A stretch of DNA of 34,061 nucleotides from Rhodobacter sp. Its GTDB lineage: Bacteria > Pseudomonadota > Alphaproteobacteria > Rhodobacterales > Rhodobacteraceae. Under the pieces are notes generated by a model. The model had not been told where the DNA came from, did no database searches, and worked only from the letters and a program-made list of their open reading frames with translations. The position numbers were made by a program, and so were the translations under genes. Positions 1 through 7,017 of this stretch are shown one piece after another (positions within the stretch are counted from its first letter, which is position 1; every line of letters starts with the position of its first letter). The stretch is taken from the NCBI GenBank assembly GCA_027487575.1, contig JAIYDJ010000078.1, forward strand, positions 1-34,061, given 5' to 3'.

Positions 1-912
1 CTGTTTCTGACCGACCTGCCCCCGGACCTGTCGAACATCGCGGGGATGATGTTTTCGGGCGGTGTCGGCGAATATGTCTATGACCGCGAACCCCGGGATT
101 TCGGCGATCTGGGGCATGCTCTTGGCCAAGCCATCCGTGCGCGTCTGGCTGCAGATGCCCTGCCGATGACCCTTTTGCCCGCAGGTGCCTGCATTCGTGC
201 AACGGCGCTTGGCGCGTCGGAATATAGCGTGCAGCTTTCTGGTCAAACCAGTCTGATCACCCGCCCCGGCAAGGTGCTTCCCCGCCGCAACATGCAGGTA
301 ATCAAGCCCGCGCTAGACCTTGCCTCGGACCCTTCCCCCGAGGTGATCGCGCAAGGCATCCTCGCGCAGTACCGGGCGTTCGATCTGGACCCTTGCTCCG
401 CCGAGTCCGCGCTGGCGCTGGAATGGAACCTGTTGCCGGACTACGCCCGCGTGCGCCGACTGGCCGAAGGCGTCGCTTCTGCGCTGCAAGCGCGGATCGC
501 AGCCGGTCTGCCGCTGCACATCATGATCGACGGGGATATCGCCCAGACTCTGGGCGGCATTCTGCGTGACGAAATCGGCGTCACCAGCGACATGATGGTG
601 ATCGACGGGGTGTCGCTGCGCAACTTCGATTTCATTGATCTGGGCCGCATCCGCCTGCCGTCGCTGACCGTGCCGGTCACCATCAAGTCGCTGCTGTTCG
701 ATGAAGGCACCACCGGCCCCGCGCGCAGCGAAAGGATCCATTTCCGTGATCCCGACACACAACACGACCACACGCACGGCGATGGAGTCCACCACCACCA
801 TCATGACGGGCATTCGCATAGCCACGACCATCACCATCCGCACGAACACGACCATCACGACGACCACGACCATCCGCACGACCACGCAAACCCCGACGGC
901 AAGACAGCTTGA
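1..912 (+). CDS. EutA-family reactivating factor, C-terminal part, with His-rich tail (5' truncated by window)
   Basis: The frame is open from base 1, so the N-terminus lies outside the window; 303 residues are visible, whereas EutA proteins are roughly 450-480 aa. The segment MMFSGGVGEYVYDRE resembles the actin-like ATPase motif of ethanolamine ammonia-lyase reactivating factors, which by family knowledge exchange damaged cobalamin for intact cofactor at the expense of ATP. The last 50 or so residues differ from the rest: 22 histidines fall within about 41 residues (763-885), mixed with Asp, Gly and Pro, as in Ni/Co/Zn storage tails of HypB, UreE or CobW proteins. No ethanolamine ammonia-lyase genes are visible. 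The gene lies upstream of an IclR gene in the same direction. The family call is fairly safe; a role with a B12 enzyme here is inference. Confidence 0.75.
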   Translation: MFLTDLPPDLSNIAGMMFSGGVGEYVYDREPRDFGDLGHALGQAIRARLAADALPMTLLPAGACIRATALGASEYSVQLSGQTSLITRPGKVLPRRNMQVIKPALDLASDPSPEVIAQGILAQYRAFDLDPCSAESALALEWNLLPDYARVRRLAEGVASALQARIAAGLPLHIMIDGDIAQTLGGILRDEIGVTSDMMVIDGVSLRNFDFIDLGRIRLPSLTVPVTIKSLLFDEGTTGPARSERIHFRDPDTQHDHTHGDGVHHHHHDGHSHSHDHHHPHEHDHHDDHDHPHDHANPDGKTA

Positions 913-961
913 CCATGGCGCGCAGTTGCACAGGCACCTTTCCCGTTCTTCTCTGGACCGG

Positions 962-978
962 GTTCTGTATAACGGAAC
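962..978. promoter_or_regulatory. IclR-type operator, site 1 (upstream of iclR)
   Basis: The sequence GTTCTGTATAACGGAAC is an inverted repeat with GTTC and GGAAC arms. It is centred about 36 bp upstream of the iclR ATG, so it probably overlaps the promoter and would fit autoregulation. It is the first of six related sites found between here and 12506. That the IclR protein binds it is inference. Confidence 0.6.
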
Positions 979-1005
979 AGGCCCTTCCCTTGCGACGAGA
1001 TCAAG

Positions 1006-1836
1006 ATGACCGATGAACCCGCCAGCGTGAGCAACCGAAACCCCCGCCGTGGAACCGACCGGCTGTCGTCGGTGACAACGGCCATCCATCTGATGAAGGC
1101 GTTTTCCGAGGACGAACCGGAGCTTGGCATCAGCGAACTGGCCAAACGGCTGCAGATCGCGAAAAGCACGGTGCACCGGCTGGCCAGCGCGCTGCTGGAA
1201 GAGGGGCTTTTGGAACAGAACCCCGAGAACGGCCGCTATCGCCTTGGGATCGGGCTGTTTTCCTTGGGAACGCAGGTGCGCACCCGGCTTGACGTTGCGG
1301 TCGAGGCGAAGCCCATCCTGAACGAATTGCGGCTGCGGACCGGGGAAAACGCCCGCCTTGGCATCCTGAACCGGCGCAGCGTGGTGTTCATCCACGATTT
1401 CGAAAGCAACGACACCATCCGCTTGCGGTCGATCACCGGCCAGTTCCGCCCTGCGCATGCGACGGCAGAGGGTCTTTGCCTGCTGGCCGGTCTGCGCCAG
1501 CCCGATCTGGAAGAGTTCCTGTCACAGCCGCTGATCGCGCGCACGCCCAATACCGTGATCGTGCCCGAGGACCTGACCGAACGGATCAAGCGGATCAAGC
1601 GGGTGGGCTATGCCACCGAGGACGAGGAATGCGACATCGGCACCCGCTGCATCGCGGCGCCGATCCGGCAGTCGGACGGGCGGGTCATCGCGGCCATCGG
1701 CATGGCCGGGCCGCGCCTGCGCATCAAGAAGCGGGATTTCCCTTCGCTCGCCGATCTGGTGATGGAAACCGCCCAACGGCTTTCGGACCGGCTGGGGTAC
1801 GAGGCCAGCCAACCGATCTATGTCCGCAGCAGCTAG
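1006..1836 (+). CDS. IclR-family transcriptional regulator
   Basis: A 276-aa protein of normal IclR length. Residues about 20-80 form the winged helix-turn-helix (LSSVTTAIHLMKAF, then ISELAKRLQIAKSTVHRLASAL). Residues 100-265 match the effector-binding domain, including the cysteine-containing stretch ECDIGTRCIAAPI that precedes the GVIAAIG-like strand. IclR proteins of catabolic clusters, such as PcaR, PcaU and PobR, respond to aromatic acids or their breakdown products. The gene precedes a co-directional catabolic cluster, with only 7 bases to the chosen start of the reductase gene. It is the best candidate to bind the GTTC-N8/9-GGAAC palindromes around it. The ligand is unknown. The ribosome binding site (GACGAG) is weak. 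Confidence 0.93.
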   Translation: MTDEPASVSNRNPRRGTDRLSSVTTAIHLMKAFSEDEPELGISELAKRLQIAKSTVHRLASALLEEGLLEQNPENGRYRLGIGLFSLGTQVRTRLDVAVEAKPILNELRLRTGENARLGILNRRSVVFIHDFESNDTIRLRSITGQFRPAHATAEGLCLLAGLRQPDLEEFLSQPLIARTPNTVIVPEDLTERIKRIKRVGYATEDEECDIGTRCIAAPIRQSDGRVIAAIGMAGPRLRIKKRDFPSLADLVMETAQRLSDRLGYEASQPIYVRSS

Positions 1837-1843
1837 GCCAGGC

Positions 1844-2842
1844 ATGACACGCATCCACCTTTCCGACAGCGACGAGGCTTTCGATTGCGCCCCCGGTGAC
1901 ACCATCCTGCGTGCGGCGCTGCGGGCCGGGGTTGGCATGTCCTATTCGTGCAACGTCGGGTCCTGCGGAAACTGCCGGTTCGAGTTGATCGAGGGGGCGG
2001 TGCACCATCTTCGGGCCGATCCCCCCGCCTGGACGGAAAAGGACCGGCAGCGCAACCGCTGGCTGGGTTGCCAAGCCACGCCAGATGCGGAATGCCGGGT
2101 GAAGTTCCGGCGCGATCCGTCAGCCGTGTTGCCGCCTCGGCCACAGGCCCGGCAAGGCACGCTGGTCGCGCGACGAAAACTGAGCCGCGACATCAGTGAA
2201 TTCGACATCCGTGTCGACGGAACGGCCGATTTTCTGCCGGGCCAATACGCCCTGCTGCAGTTGCCCGGCGTGGCGGGACCGCGCGTCTATTCTATGTCGA
2301 ACCTGCCGGGCGGGACCCTCTGGCAGTTCCAGATCAAGCGGGTGCCGGGCGGCGCCGCGACGACGGCGCTGTTTGACAGGATGACCCCCGGCGATGGCAT
2401 CGGCGTTGATGGTCCCTACGGTCTGGCCTATCTGCGGACCGATGCTCCGCGCGATATGGTGCTTCTGGCGGGCGGGTCGGGACTTTCGCCGATGGTGTCG
2501 ATCGCGCGGGCCGCCCTTGCCGCGCCGCAACTGGCGGGACGCCAGGTGCATTTCTTCTTTGGCGGGCGCGGTCCGGCCGATCTTGAGGCCGCCAACGTGC
2601 TGGCCGGCCTTGATCCGGCCCGTTTGCAGCTTGTCTGTGCGGCGTCCGATCCGGGGCTGACCTCGGGCTGGACCGGCGAGACCGGCTTCATCCACACGGT
2701 CGCCGACCGCCAACTTGGGGATCGGTTGGCGGATTGCGAAATCTACTTTGCCGGACCACCTGCCATGGCGCTTGCCATTCAGACCGGCCTGCGCGCGCGC
2801 GGCGTGCCGCAGGCGCAGGTGCATTTCGATGAATTCTATTGA
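1844..2842 (+). CDS. [2Fe-2S]/FAD/NAD(P)H oxidoreductase, oxygenase-type reductase component
   Basis: The 332-aa protein has an N-terminal plant-type ferredoxin domain with ligands C36, C41, C44 and C76 (CX4CX2CX31C). An FAD-binding domain with RVYSMSN and an NAD-binding domain with LLAGGSGLSPM follow, and it ends in HFDEFY. This is the class IB layout of phenol hydroxylase, benzoate or naphthalene dioxygenase reductases, which pass electrons from NAD(P)H to an oxygenase. The open frame continues upstream to 1820, overlapping iclR. I chose ATG 1844 because it gives the usual N-terminus (MTRIHLSD) and avoids the overlap. No oxygenase subunit is in the window, so the partner is unknown. It lies in a run with the next three genes. 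Confidence 0.88.
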   Translation: MTRIHLSDSDEAFDCAPGDTILRAALRAGVGMSYSCNVGSCGNCRFELIEGAVHHLRADPPAWTEKDRQRNRWLGCQATPDAECRVKFRRDPSAVLPPRPQARQGTLVARRKLSRDISEFDIRVDGTADFLPGQYALLQLPGVAGPRVYSMSNLPGGTLWQFQIKRVPGGAATTALFDRMTPGDGIGVDGPYGLAYLRTDAPRDMVLLAGGSGLSPMVSIARAALAAPQLAGRQVHFFFGGRGPADLEAANVLAGLDPARLQLVCAASDPGLTSGWTGETGFIHTVADRQLGDRLADCEIYFAGPPAMALAIQTGLRARGVPQAQVHFDEFY

Positions 2843-2867
2843 CCAAACAGGACGGAGCGGACGGGAC

Positions 2868-3854
2868 ATGGCACATCTGAACCTCTCGCTGGCCTGCTGG
2901 GATTACGACCGCGTGCGCGCGCTGATGGACGGCACCGTCAGACCCGAGGGGATAAACCTGAACTTCCAGAACCTGATTGTCGAAGAAACCTTCTTTCGCA
3001 TGCTGCGCTACCGTGAATTCGACGCGGCAGAGCTTTCGATGTCGTCCTACCTGATGTCTCTGAAGCGGCCAGAGCGGCCCTTCATCGCCATCCCGGTGTT
3101 TCCCAGCCGCTTTTTCCGCCATTCCTGCATCTACGTGAACGCCCGCTCCGGCATCCGCACCCCGCAGGACCTGATCGGCAAGCGGGTCGGCAGTCCCGAA
3201 TACCAGATGACGGCACCGGTCTGGATCCGGGGCATCCTTGGCGAACACTATGGCGTGCCGCCCGAGTCGATGATCCACGTGACGGGTGGCGAAGAAAGCC
3301 CGGGAAGATCGGAAAAGCTGCCCCTGAACCTGCCACCGCAATTCCGGGTCGAACGGTTGAGCGGCAACGACACCCTGGCGCAGATGTTGACGAACGGCGG
3401 GATCGACGCGCTGGTCACCGCGCGCAAACCGTCAACCTTTGACGGCGACCGCGTGGTGCGGCTGTTTCCCGATCATGTCGCGGTCGAACGCGCCTATTGG
3501 CAGCAGACCGGCATCTTTCCGATCATGCATGTCATCGCCATCCGCCGCGAGGTTTACGAGGCGAACCGCTGGATCGCCCGGTCGCTGTACAAGGCATTCT
3601 GCGCCTCGCAGGCGCTGTGCTATGCCGGTCTGCGCGAAACCGCCGCGCTGAAGGGCATGCTGCCGTGGTTCAATGCCCATGTCGAAGACACCGTTGCGCT
3701 GATGGGCGACAACTTCTGGCCCTACGGTCTGCAGGCTAACCGGACGGTGCTGGAAACCTTCCTGCGCTATCACCGCGAACAGGGGCTTGGCGACGCGGCC
3801 ATTTCCCCCGAAGACATGTTTGCCCCCGAAACGCTGGAAGACTTCGTGATCTGA
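2868..3854 (+). CDS. 4,5-dihydroxyphthalate decarboxylase-like protein (Pht5/OphC family)
   Basis: 328 aa. The N-terminus (LNLSLACWDYDRVRALMDG, then VRPEGINL) is typical of 4,5-dihydroxyphthalate decarboxylases, which share the periplasmic-binding-protein fold with ABC substrate-binding proteins. There is no signal peptide, so a cytosolic enzyme is more likely than a transport receptor. Family members remove a carboxylate from 4,5-dihydroxyphthalate to give protocatechuate. Here the phthalate oxygenase and dihydrodiol genes are not visible, so the true substrate may differ. ATG 2868 follows a GGACGGGA stretch; a longer open frame to 2715 only overlaps the reductase gene and was rejected. A paralogue lies on the opposite strand at 5569-6510. 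Confidence 0.8.
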   Translation: MAHLNLSLACWDYDRVRALMDGTVRPEGINLNFQNLIVEETFFRMLRYREFDAAELSMSSYLMSLKRPERPFIAIPVFPSRFFRHSCIYVNARSGIRTPQDLIGKRVGSPEYQMTAPVWIRGILGEHYGVPPESMIHVTGGEESPGRSEKLPLNLPPQFRVERLSGNDTLAQMLTNGGIDALVTARKPSTFDGDRVVRLFPDHVAVERAYWQQTGIFPIMHVIAIRREVYEANRWIARSLYKAFCASQALCYAGLRETAALKGMLPWFNAHVEDTVALMGDNFWPYGLQANRTVLETFLRYHREQGLGDAAISPEDMFAPETLEDFVI

Positions 3855-3880
3855 TCGCGGACTGGCCAAGGATTGATCGC

Positions 3881-4705
3881 ATGACCCCGAAAATCACCAT
3901 CCCGCATCTGCACCAGATGAAACAGTCGGGCACCCGGATCGTGGGCCTTGTGGTCTGGGATTACCAGATGGCCCTGATCGCCGACCGCGTCGGGGTCGAG
4001 ATCATTTCGGTCGGGGACACGGTGGGCCATAACCTGTGGGGGCAGCCGAATCCGCTGGAGGTGACGATGGACCAGATGGTCACGGTCGCGCAGGCCGTGC
4101 GTCGGGGGACCAAACGTGCGCTGCTGAGCGTCGATTTCCCCTACGGCCCGTTGCAGGAAGGTGTCGGCAGCGCTGTGCGCGCCGCGATCCGGCTGGTGAA
4201 AGAGGCCGGGGTGGACATGATCAAGCTGGATGGCGCGGCGGACTTCCCCGAGGCGGTCACCGCCCTGACGCGGGCCGGAATCCCCGTCTGGGCGCAGTTC
4301 GGCATTACCCCGCAAACCGCCCTTGCGCATGGGGTGGACTATGCATCAGCCTCCAAACCCGGCGCGCAACTGCCTGCCGGACTGACCGCGCGCATGATCG
4401 ACGAGGCAAAACGGCTGGAGGCGGCCGGCGCGGCGCTGCTGGACTTCACCAATTCCGGTCCCGTTGCAGGCCCCGCAGTCACTGCTGCCGTCAGCATTCC
4501 GGTCATCGGTGGCTTTGGCGGCGGGCCGTGGCTGGATGGACGGGTGCGGATGGCCCATGCGGCGATCGGCTATGGCGCCAAGCATCTGGACGAGCCGATT
4601 GAAACCTATGCCAACGTCGCGCAGATCAGCCTTGAGGCGCTGACCGAACTCGCCGCCGACATCCGCGCCAGACAGCATATCCGGGGTCAGGGCAAGAAAG
4701 CCTGA
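3881..4705 (+). CDS. PanB-like (ketopantoate hydroxymethyltransferase family) aldolase, divergent active site
   Basis: 274 aa, close to the length of PanB. The TIM-barrel signatures are present: WDYQMALIADRVGVEIISVGDT, RRGTKRALLSVDFPYG, DMIKLDG, GIPVWAQFGITPQ and PVIGGFGGGPWLDG. Compared with E. coli PanB as I recall it, the metal-ligand Asp residues are kept (D46, D85). E114 is D117, H136 is Q139, and the catalytic E181 is D188. These changes suggest a metal-dependent class II aldol or retro-aldol enzyme of the PEP mutase/isocitrate lyase superfamily acting on another 2-oxo acid, not a pantothenate enzyme. The catabolic neighbours support that. The gene is 26 bp after the decarboxylase-like gene and 11 bp before the hydrolase. 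Confidence 0.82.
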   Translation: MTPKITIPHLHQMKQSGTRIVGLVVWDYQMALIADRVGVEIISVGDTVGHNLWGQPNPLEVTMDQMVTVAQAVRRGTKRALLSVDFPYGPLQEGVGSAVRAAIRLVKEAGVDMIKLDGAADFPEAVTALTRAGIPVWAQFGITPQTALAHGVDYASASKPGAQLPAGLTARMIDEAKRLEAAGAALLDFTNSGPVAGPAVTAAVSIPVIGGFGGGPWLDGRVRMAHAAIGYGAKHLDEPIETYANVAQISLEALTELAADIRARQHIRGQGKKA

Positions 4706-4716
4706 AGGGGGAAGCT

Positions 4717-5565
4717 ATGCCAAAGGTCATGATCGACGGCATCGAGACACATTACGAACTGCAGGGCGAAGGTCCGCCGATCCTGATGTTCGCCCCGGGC
4801 GGCTTTGATGCCAGTCTCGACAAATGGTCGGGTCTGGGCGTCTATGCCAAGATCAGGCTGCTGAACCACCTGCCGAAACACTACACCTGCATCCTGTTCG
4901 ACCGGCGCGAGACGGGTCAGTCGGGGGGGCGTGTCGAACGGATCGGCTGGCGTGATTATGCCGCTCAGGGTCTTGGGCTTCTGGACCATCTTGGTATTGC
5001 GCAGGCGCATCTGATGGGCGGCTGCATGGGCTGCTGCCCGGTGGCCACGCTGGCCACCCAGGCCCCTGACCGCGTCTTGAGCATGGTTCAATACTGGCCG
5101 GTCGGGGGTGCGCAGTTCCGCCTGAATGGCCACCGCCGCTTTGCCATCCATCTGGCGCAGGTCGAGGCGGGGGGGCTGCAAAGCGTGGTCGATCTGGCGC
5201 TTTCCACCACCGATGGCTTCGGCAAGGACCCTCGCCCCGGCCCCTGGGCCCCGGTTCTGCGCCGCGACGCGGCCTTCCGCGCCGCGTTCCTTGCGCAAAA
5301 GCCCGAGCATTACAAATTGATCATCGCCTCGCTGCCCCGCGTGCTGATGGACCGCGATTCCGTTCCGGGGTTCGAGCCGGAAGACCTGATGCGGCTGGAT
5401 ATTCCGACGCTGATCATTCCAGGGCGCGACGCCTCGCACGCCCTGTCGGCGGCCCGGTTCATCGAGGAATGCTCGCCCCGGTCCGAATTCTGGGACGTGA
5501 CACCGGACCAGCAGACCGAAGCGACGGCGCCCGCCAGAATCTTGGAGTTTCTGGGCAACCTCTGA
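4717..5565 (+). CDS. alpha/beta hydrolase with Cys at the nucleophile position
   Basis: The 282-aa alpha/beta-hydrolase fold protein has an oxyanion-side segment MFAPGGFDAS, the strand ILFDRRETGQSGG, and a nucleophile elbow that reads GGCMG, with C103 where Ser is usual. A GRDASH segment near residue 230 resembles the acid region. The usual GHxxxxE catalytic-histidine region near the C-terminus reads VTPDQQTEA, with no His. The protein could be a Cys-dependent lactonase or C-C hydrolase, or it may have lost hydrolase activity. A GGGGGA ribosome binding site precedes ATG 4717. It is the last gene of the co-directional set and is convergent with the next gene, which ends 3 bp away. Confidence 0.82.
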   Translation: MPKVMIDGIETHYELQGEGPPILMFAPGGFDASLDKWSGLGVYAKIRLLNHLPKHYTCILFDRRETGQSGGRVERIGWRDYAAQGLGLLDHLGIAQAHLMGGCMGCCPVATLATQAPDRVLSMVQYWPVGGAQFRLNGHRRFAIHLAQVEAGGLQSVVDLALSTTDGFGKDPRPGPWAPVLRRDAAFRAAFLAQKPEHYKLIIASLPRVLMDRDSVPGFEPEDLMRLDIPTLIIPGRDASHALSAARFIEECSPRSEFWDVTPDQQTEATAPARILEFLGNL

Positions 5566-5568
5566 CCG

Positions 5569-6510
5569 CTAGCCTGTCAACCCCTGCGTGCCGGGCGCAA
5601 AAAGATCGTCGATCCGCACCGGTCTGGTCAGAATGCCCTGCCCCATGGCATGGCCGACCAGCGTATCCAGCACGGCACGGTTCGGCTCTACCCCATAGGG
5701 CAGCGGGTCCGCCATCCGATCCATCACCCGCAGATGCATGCGGTCGATGGCCGTGGGCGAAGCGATCCGGCCGGCGCGCAGGTCCTCCAGATACACATGC
5801 TTTGCGGCACTGAAGGCCTCGAACACCTGTTGTGCGAGGTTCGGGTTCGTCGCCAGCACATCGTCGCGCACCACCACCAAGTGATTGATCGGATAATGCC
5901 CGCGCGCATCAAACGCCCGCAGGCCCGCCTCCAGCCCTTCCGGGATCAGGGGTTCGATGCCGGGATGGTCCGACGCCACGCCGATCGCCGCGCCAATTGC
6001 GCCAGAGGCCAGATCGTCTTCCATCTTGCGGCCCGGTTCCAGCGGCACCACGTTTGCGGGCGGACGGTAGGCTTCGACATGTTCATCGCCCGACAGCACC
6101 CAGGTCACACGGCCAAGGTCGACGCCGTATTCTTCTTGCAGGATGCCCCGCGCCCAGACGCCGGTCGTCACCGTGTAGCCCCGGTTGACGCCGACGCGCC
6201 GCCCTTCAAGGTCCTTCGGGCCGCTGATGCCCGCGGTCCGGTTCTTCAGGATCGCACCATGGTGAAAATCCCGCACCAGAAAGATCGGCAGCGCGGTGAA
6301 CCTGACCCCGTGCTCCCGAGCGCACAGGTACGTGGTCAGCGCCATTTCGCACAGGTCCCACTCCAGCCCCCGCACCATGCGCCGGAATGCCTGCACCAGA
6401 ACCGGTACCTCCTCGAAAGCAAGGGTGACGCCGTCCGGCCGCACCCGCCCGTCCTTCAGCGCGGCATTGTTGCCTTGGGTCCGTGTCACCATGCGCAACG
6501 TCGTGGTCAT
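5569..6510 (-). CDS. second 4,5-dihydroxyphthalate decarboxylase-like protein
   Basis: 313 aa, paralogous in layout to 2868-3854: LKDGRVRPDGVTLAFEEVPV at the N-terminus, DLEGRRVGVNRGYTVTTGVWARGILQEEYGVD in the middle, and MADPLPYGVEPNRAVLDTLV near the C-terminus. It has no signal peptide or lipobox, which argues against an ABC receptor. The frame is open to 6534 at a GTG. I chose ATG 6510 because GGGAGG lies 8 nt upstream. A candidate promoter (6538-6566) and an IclR-type operator (6584-6600) lie upstream. The two copies are clearly diverged, so they may act on different acids; the reaction is unproven. Confidence 0.78.
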   Translation of the reverse strand: MTTTLRMVTRTQGNNAALKDGRVRPDGVTLAFEEVPVLVQAFRRMVRGLEWDLCEMALTTYLCAREHGVRFTALPIFLVRDFHHGAILKNRTAGISGPKDLEGRRVGVNRGYTVTTGVWARGILQEEYGVDLGRVTWVLSGDEHVEAYRPPANVVPLEPGRKMEDDLASGAIGAAIGVASDHPGIEPLIPEGLEAGLRAFDARGHYPINHLVVVRDDVLATNPNLAQQVFEAFSAAKHVYLEDLRAGRIASPTAIDRMHLRVMDRMADPLPYGVEPNRAVLDTLVGHAMGQGILTRPVRIDDLFAPGTQGLTG

Positions 6511-6537
6511 CGGATCATCCTCCCAGATGTTCACCAG

Positions 6538-6566
6538 AAGCTAGACGCGGGGGCCCCGCGCGTCGA
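6538..6566 (-). promoter_or_regulatory. candidate promoter of the second decarboxylase-like gene
   Basis: On the minus strand a TCGACG (6561-6566) and a TAGCTT (6538-6543) are separated by 17 bp. The same TAG-C/G-nT -10 form occurs at the two other operator-linked promoters. The IclR-type box ends 17 bp upstream of the -35. Weak match, read by eye. Confidence 0.35.
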
Positions 6567-6583
6567 GTGAAAGGCGGAACACG

Positions 6584-6600
6584 GTTCCCCCATGCGGAAT
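6584..6600. promoter_or_regulatory. IclR-type operator, site 2
   Basis: GTTCCCCCATGCGGAAT differs in one base from the perfect site 5 (11288-11304). A further half-site GGAAC lies at 6575-6579, separated by four bases from the box. It sits 74 bp upstream of the chosen ATG of the minus-strand decarboxylase-like gene, in the gap behind the 98-aa gene. Confidence 0.65.
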
Positions 6601-6601
6601 A

Positions 6602-6898
6602 TCAGCAACAGCCGCAGTCGACGTCGCCCTCGTCGACAAGCGCGGGAAGATACCAGGCCGGGGGCAGATCCTGCAGGCTGACGTCGGCCAGCGGCTTGAA
6701 CACCCGCAACCGGTAGGCCTGACCCGACCCGTCCCAGATCAGCGCCACCGTTTCGACCGGCGGACACCCCGGTACTGCGCATTGCAATTCGCTGACCACG
6801 ATGACGGCCGTCTCCGGCAGCGCGAAATGATGGCGCAGCCAGCTTTGGACTTCTGTCGCAAGCCCCCCCTGCGAGGGTCGCCGCATACCACGTATCAT
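6602..6898 (-). CDS. small conserved-looking protein with CxxxPGCPP and C-terminal CGCC
   Basis: 98 aa; I do not recognise a named family. It reads as a real soluble protein: an amphipathic N-terminal part, the core SELQCAVPGCPPVETVALIW, then RLRVFKPLADVSLQDLPPAW, and a final DCGCC. Five cysteines in two clusters suggest metal binding or redox exchange. ATG 6898 follows GGAACAGC; ATG 6886 is an alternative. The operator at 6939-6955 lies about 40 bp upstream and is shared with the divergent alcohol dehydrogenase operon. The next gene on this strand starts 91 bp downstream. With a CobW GTPase and HupE permease in the same putative regulon, a metal-handling job is plausible but inferred. Confidence 0.7.
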   Translation of the reverse strand: MIRGMRRPSQGGLATEVQSWLRHHFALPETAVIVVSELQCAVPGCPPVETVALIWDGSGQAYRLRVFKPLADVSLQDLPPAWYLPALVDEGDVDCGCC

Positions 6899-6938
6899 GC
6901 TGTTCCGGTCATCGCATTTCCTGAAAGATTATCACGAA

Positions 6939-6955
6939 GTTCCCGCATGCGGAAC
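6939..6955. promoter_or_regulatory. IclR-type operator, site 3 (divergent region)
   Basis: GTTCCCGCATGCGGAAC is an inverted repeat followed by acg and a third half-site GGTTC (6958-6962), directly against the -35 of the alcohol dehydrogenase promoter. The layout of two inverted repeats plus one extra half-site recalls PcaU/PobR operators of the IclR family. It could serve both the 7018 operon and the minus-strand gene starting at 6898. Confidence 0.68.
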
Positions 6956-6962
6956 ACGGTTC

Positions 6963-6991
6963 TTGATGGCAGACCGACCCGCTGCTAGCCT
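6963..6991 (+). promoter_or_regulatory. candidate promoter of the adh-cobW-aldolase-hydratase operon
   Basis: TTGATG (6963-6968) and TAGCCT (6986-6991) are separated by 17 bp, 26 bp before the GTG start. The IclR-type box ends 7 bp upstream of the -35, a position usual for an activator. Confidence 0.45.
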
Positions 6992-7017
6992 TCTCAAAAC
7001 CCATGGGAGGGCGCATC

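Noticed and set aside
313..1458. Long minus-strand open frame opposite the EutA-like and iclR genes
   Set aside because: It is the antisense shadow of two well-supported plus-strand genes; its Val/Met-rich stretch is the complement of the His codons.
2868..6510. ABC transporter substrate-binding proteins
   Set aside because: Both Pht5-like proteins lack signal peptides and no permease or ATPase genes are beside them.
7003..7017. ATG 7003 as start of the alcohol dehydrogenase
   Set aside because: The ATG overlaps the GGGAGG ribosome binding site of GTG 7018, and the protein from 7018 begins as homologues do.
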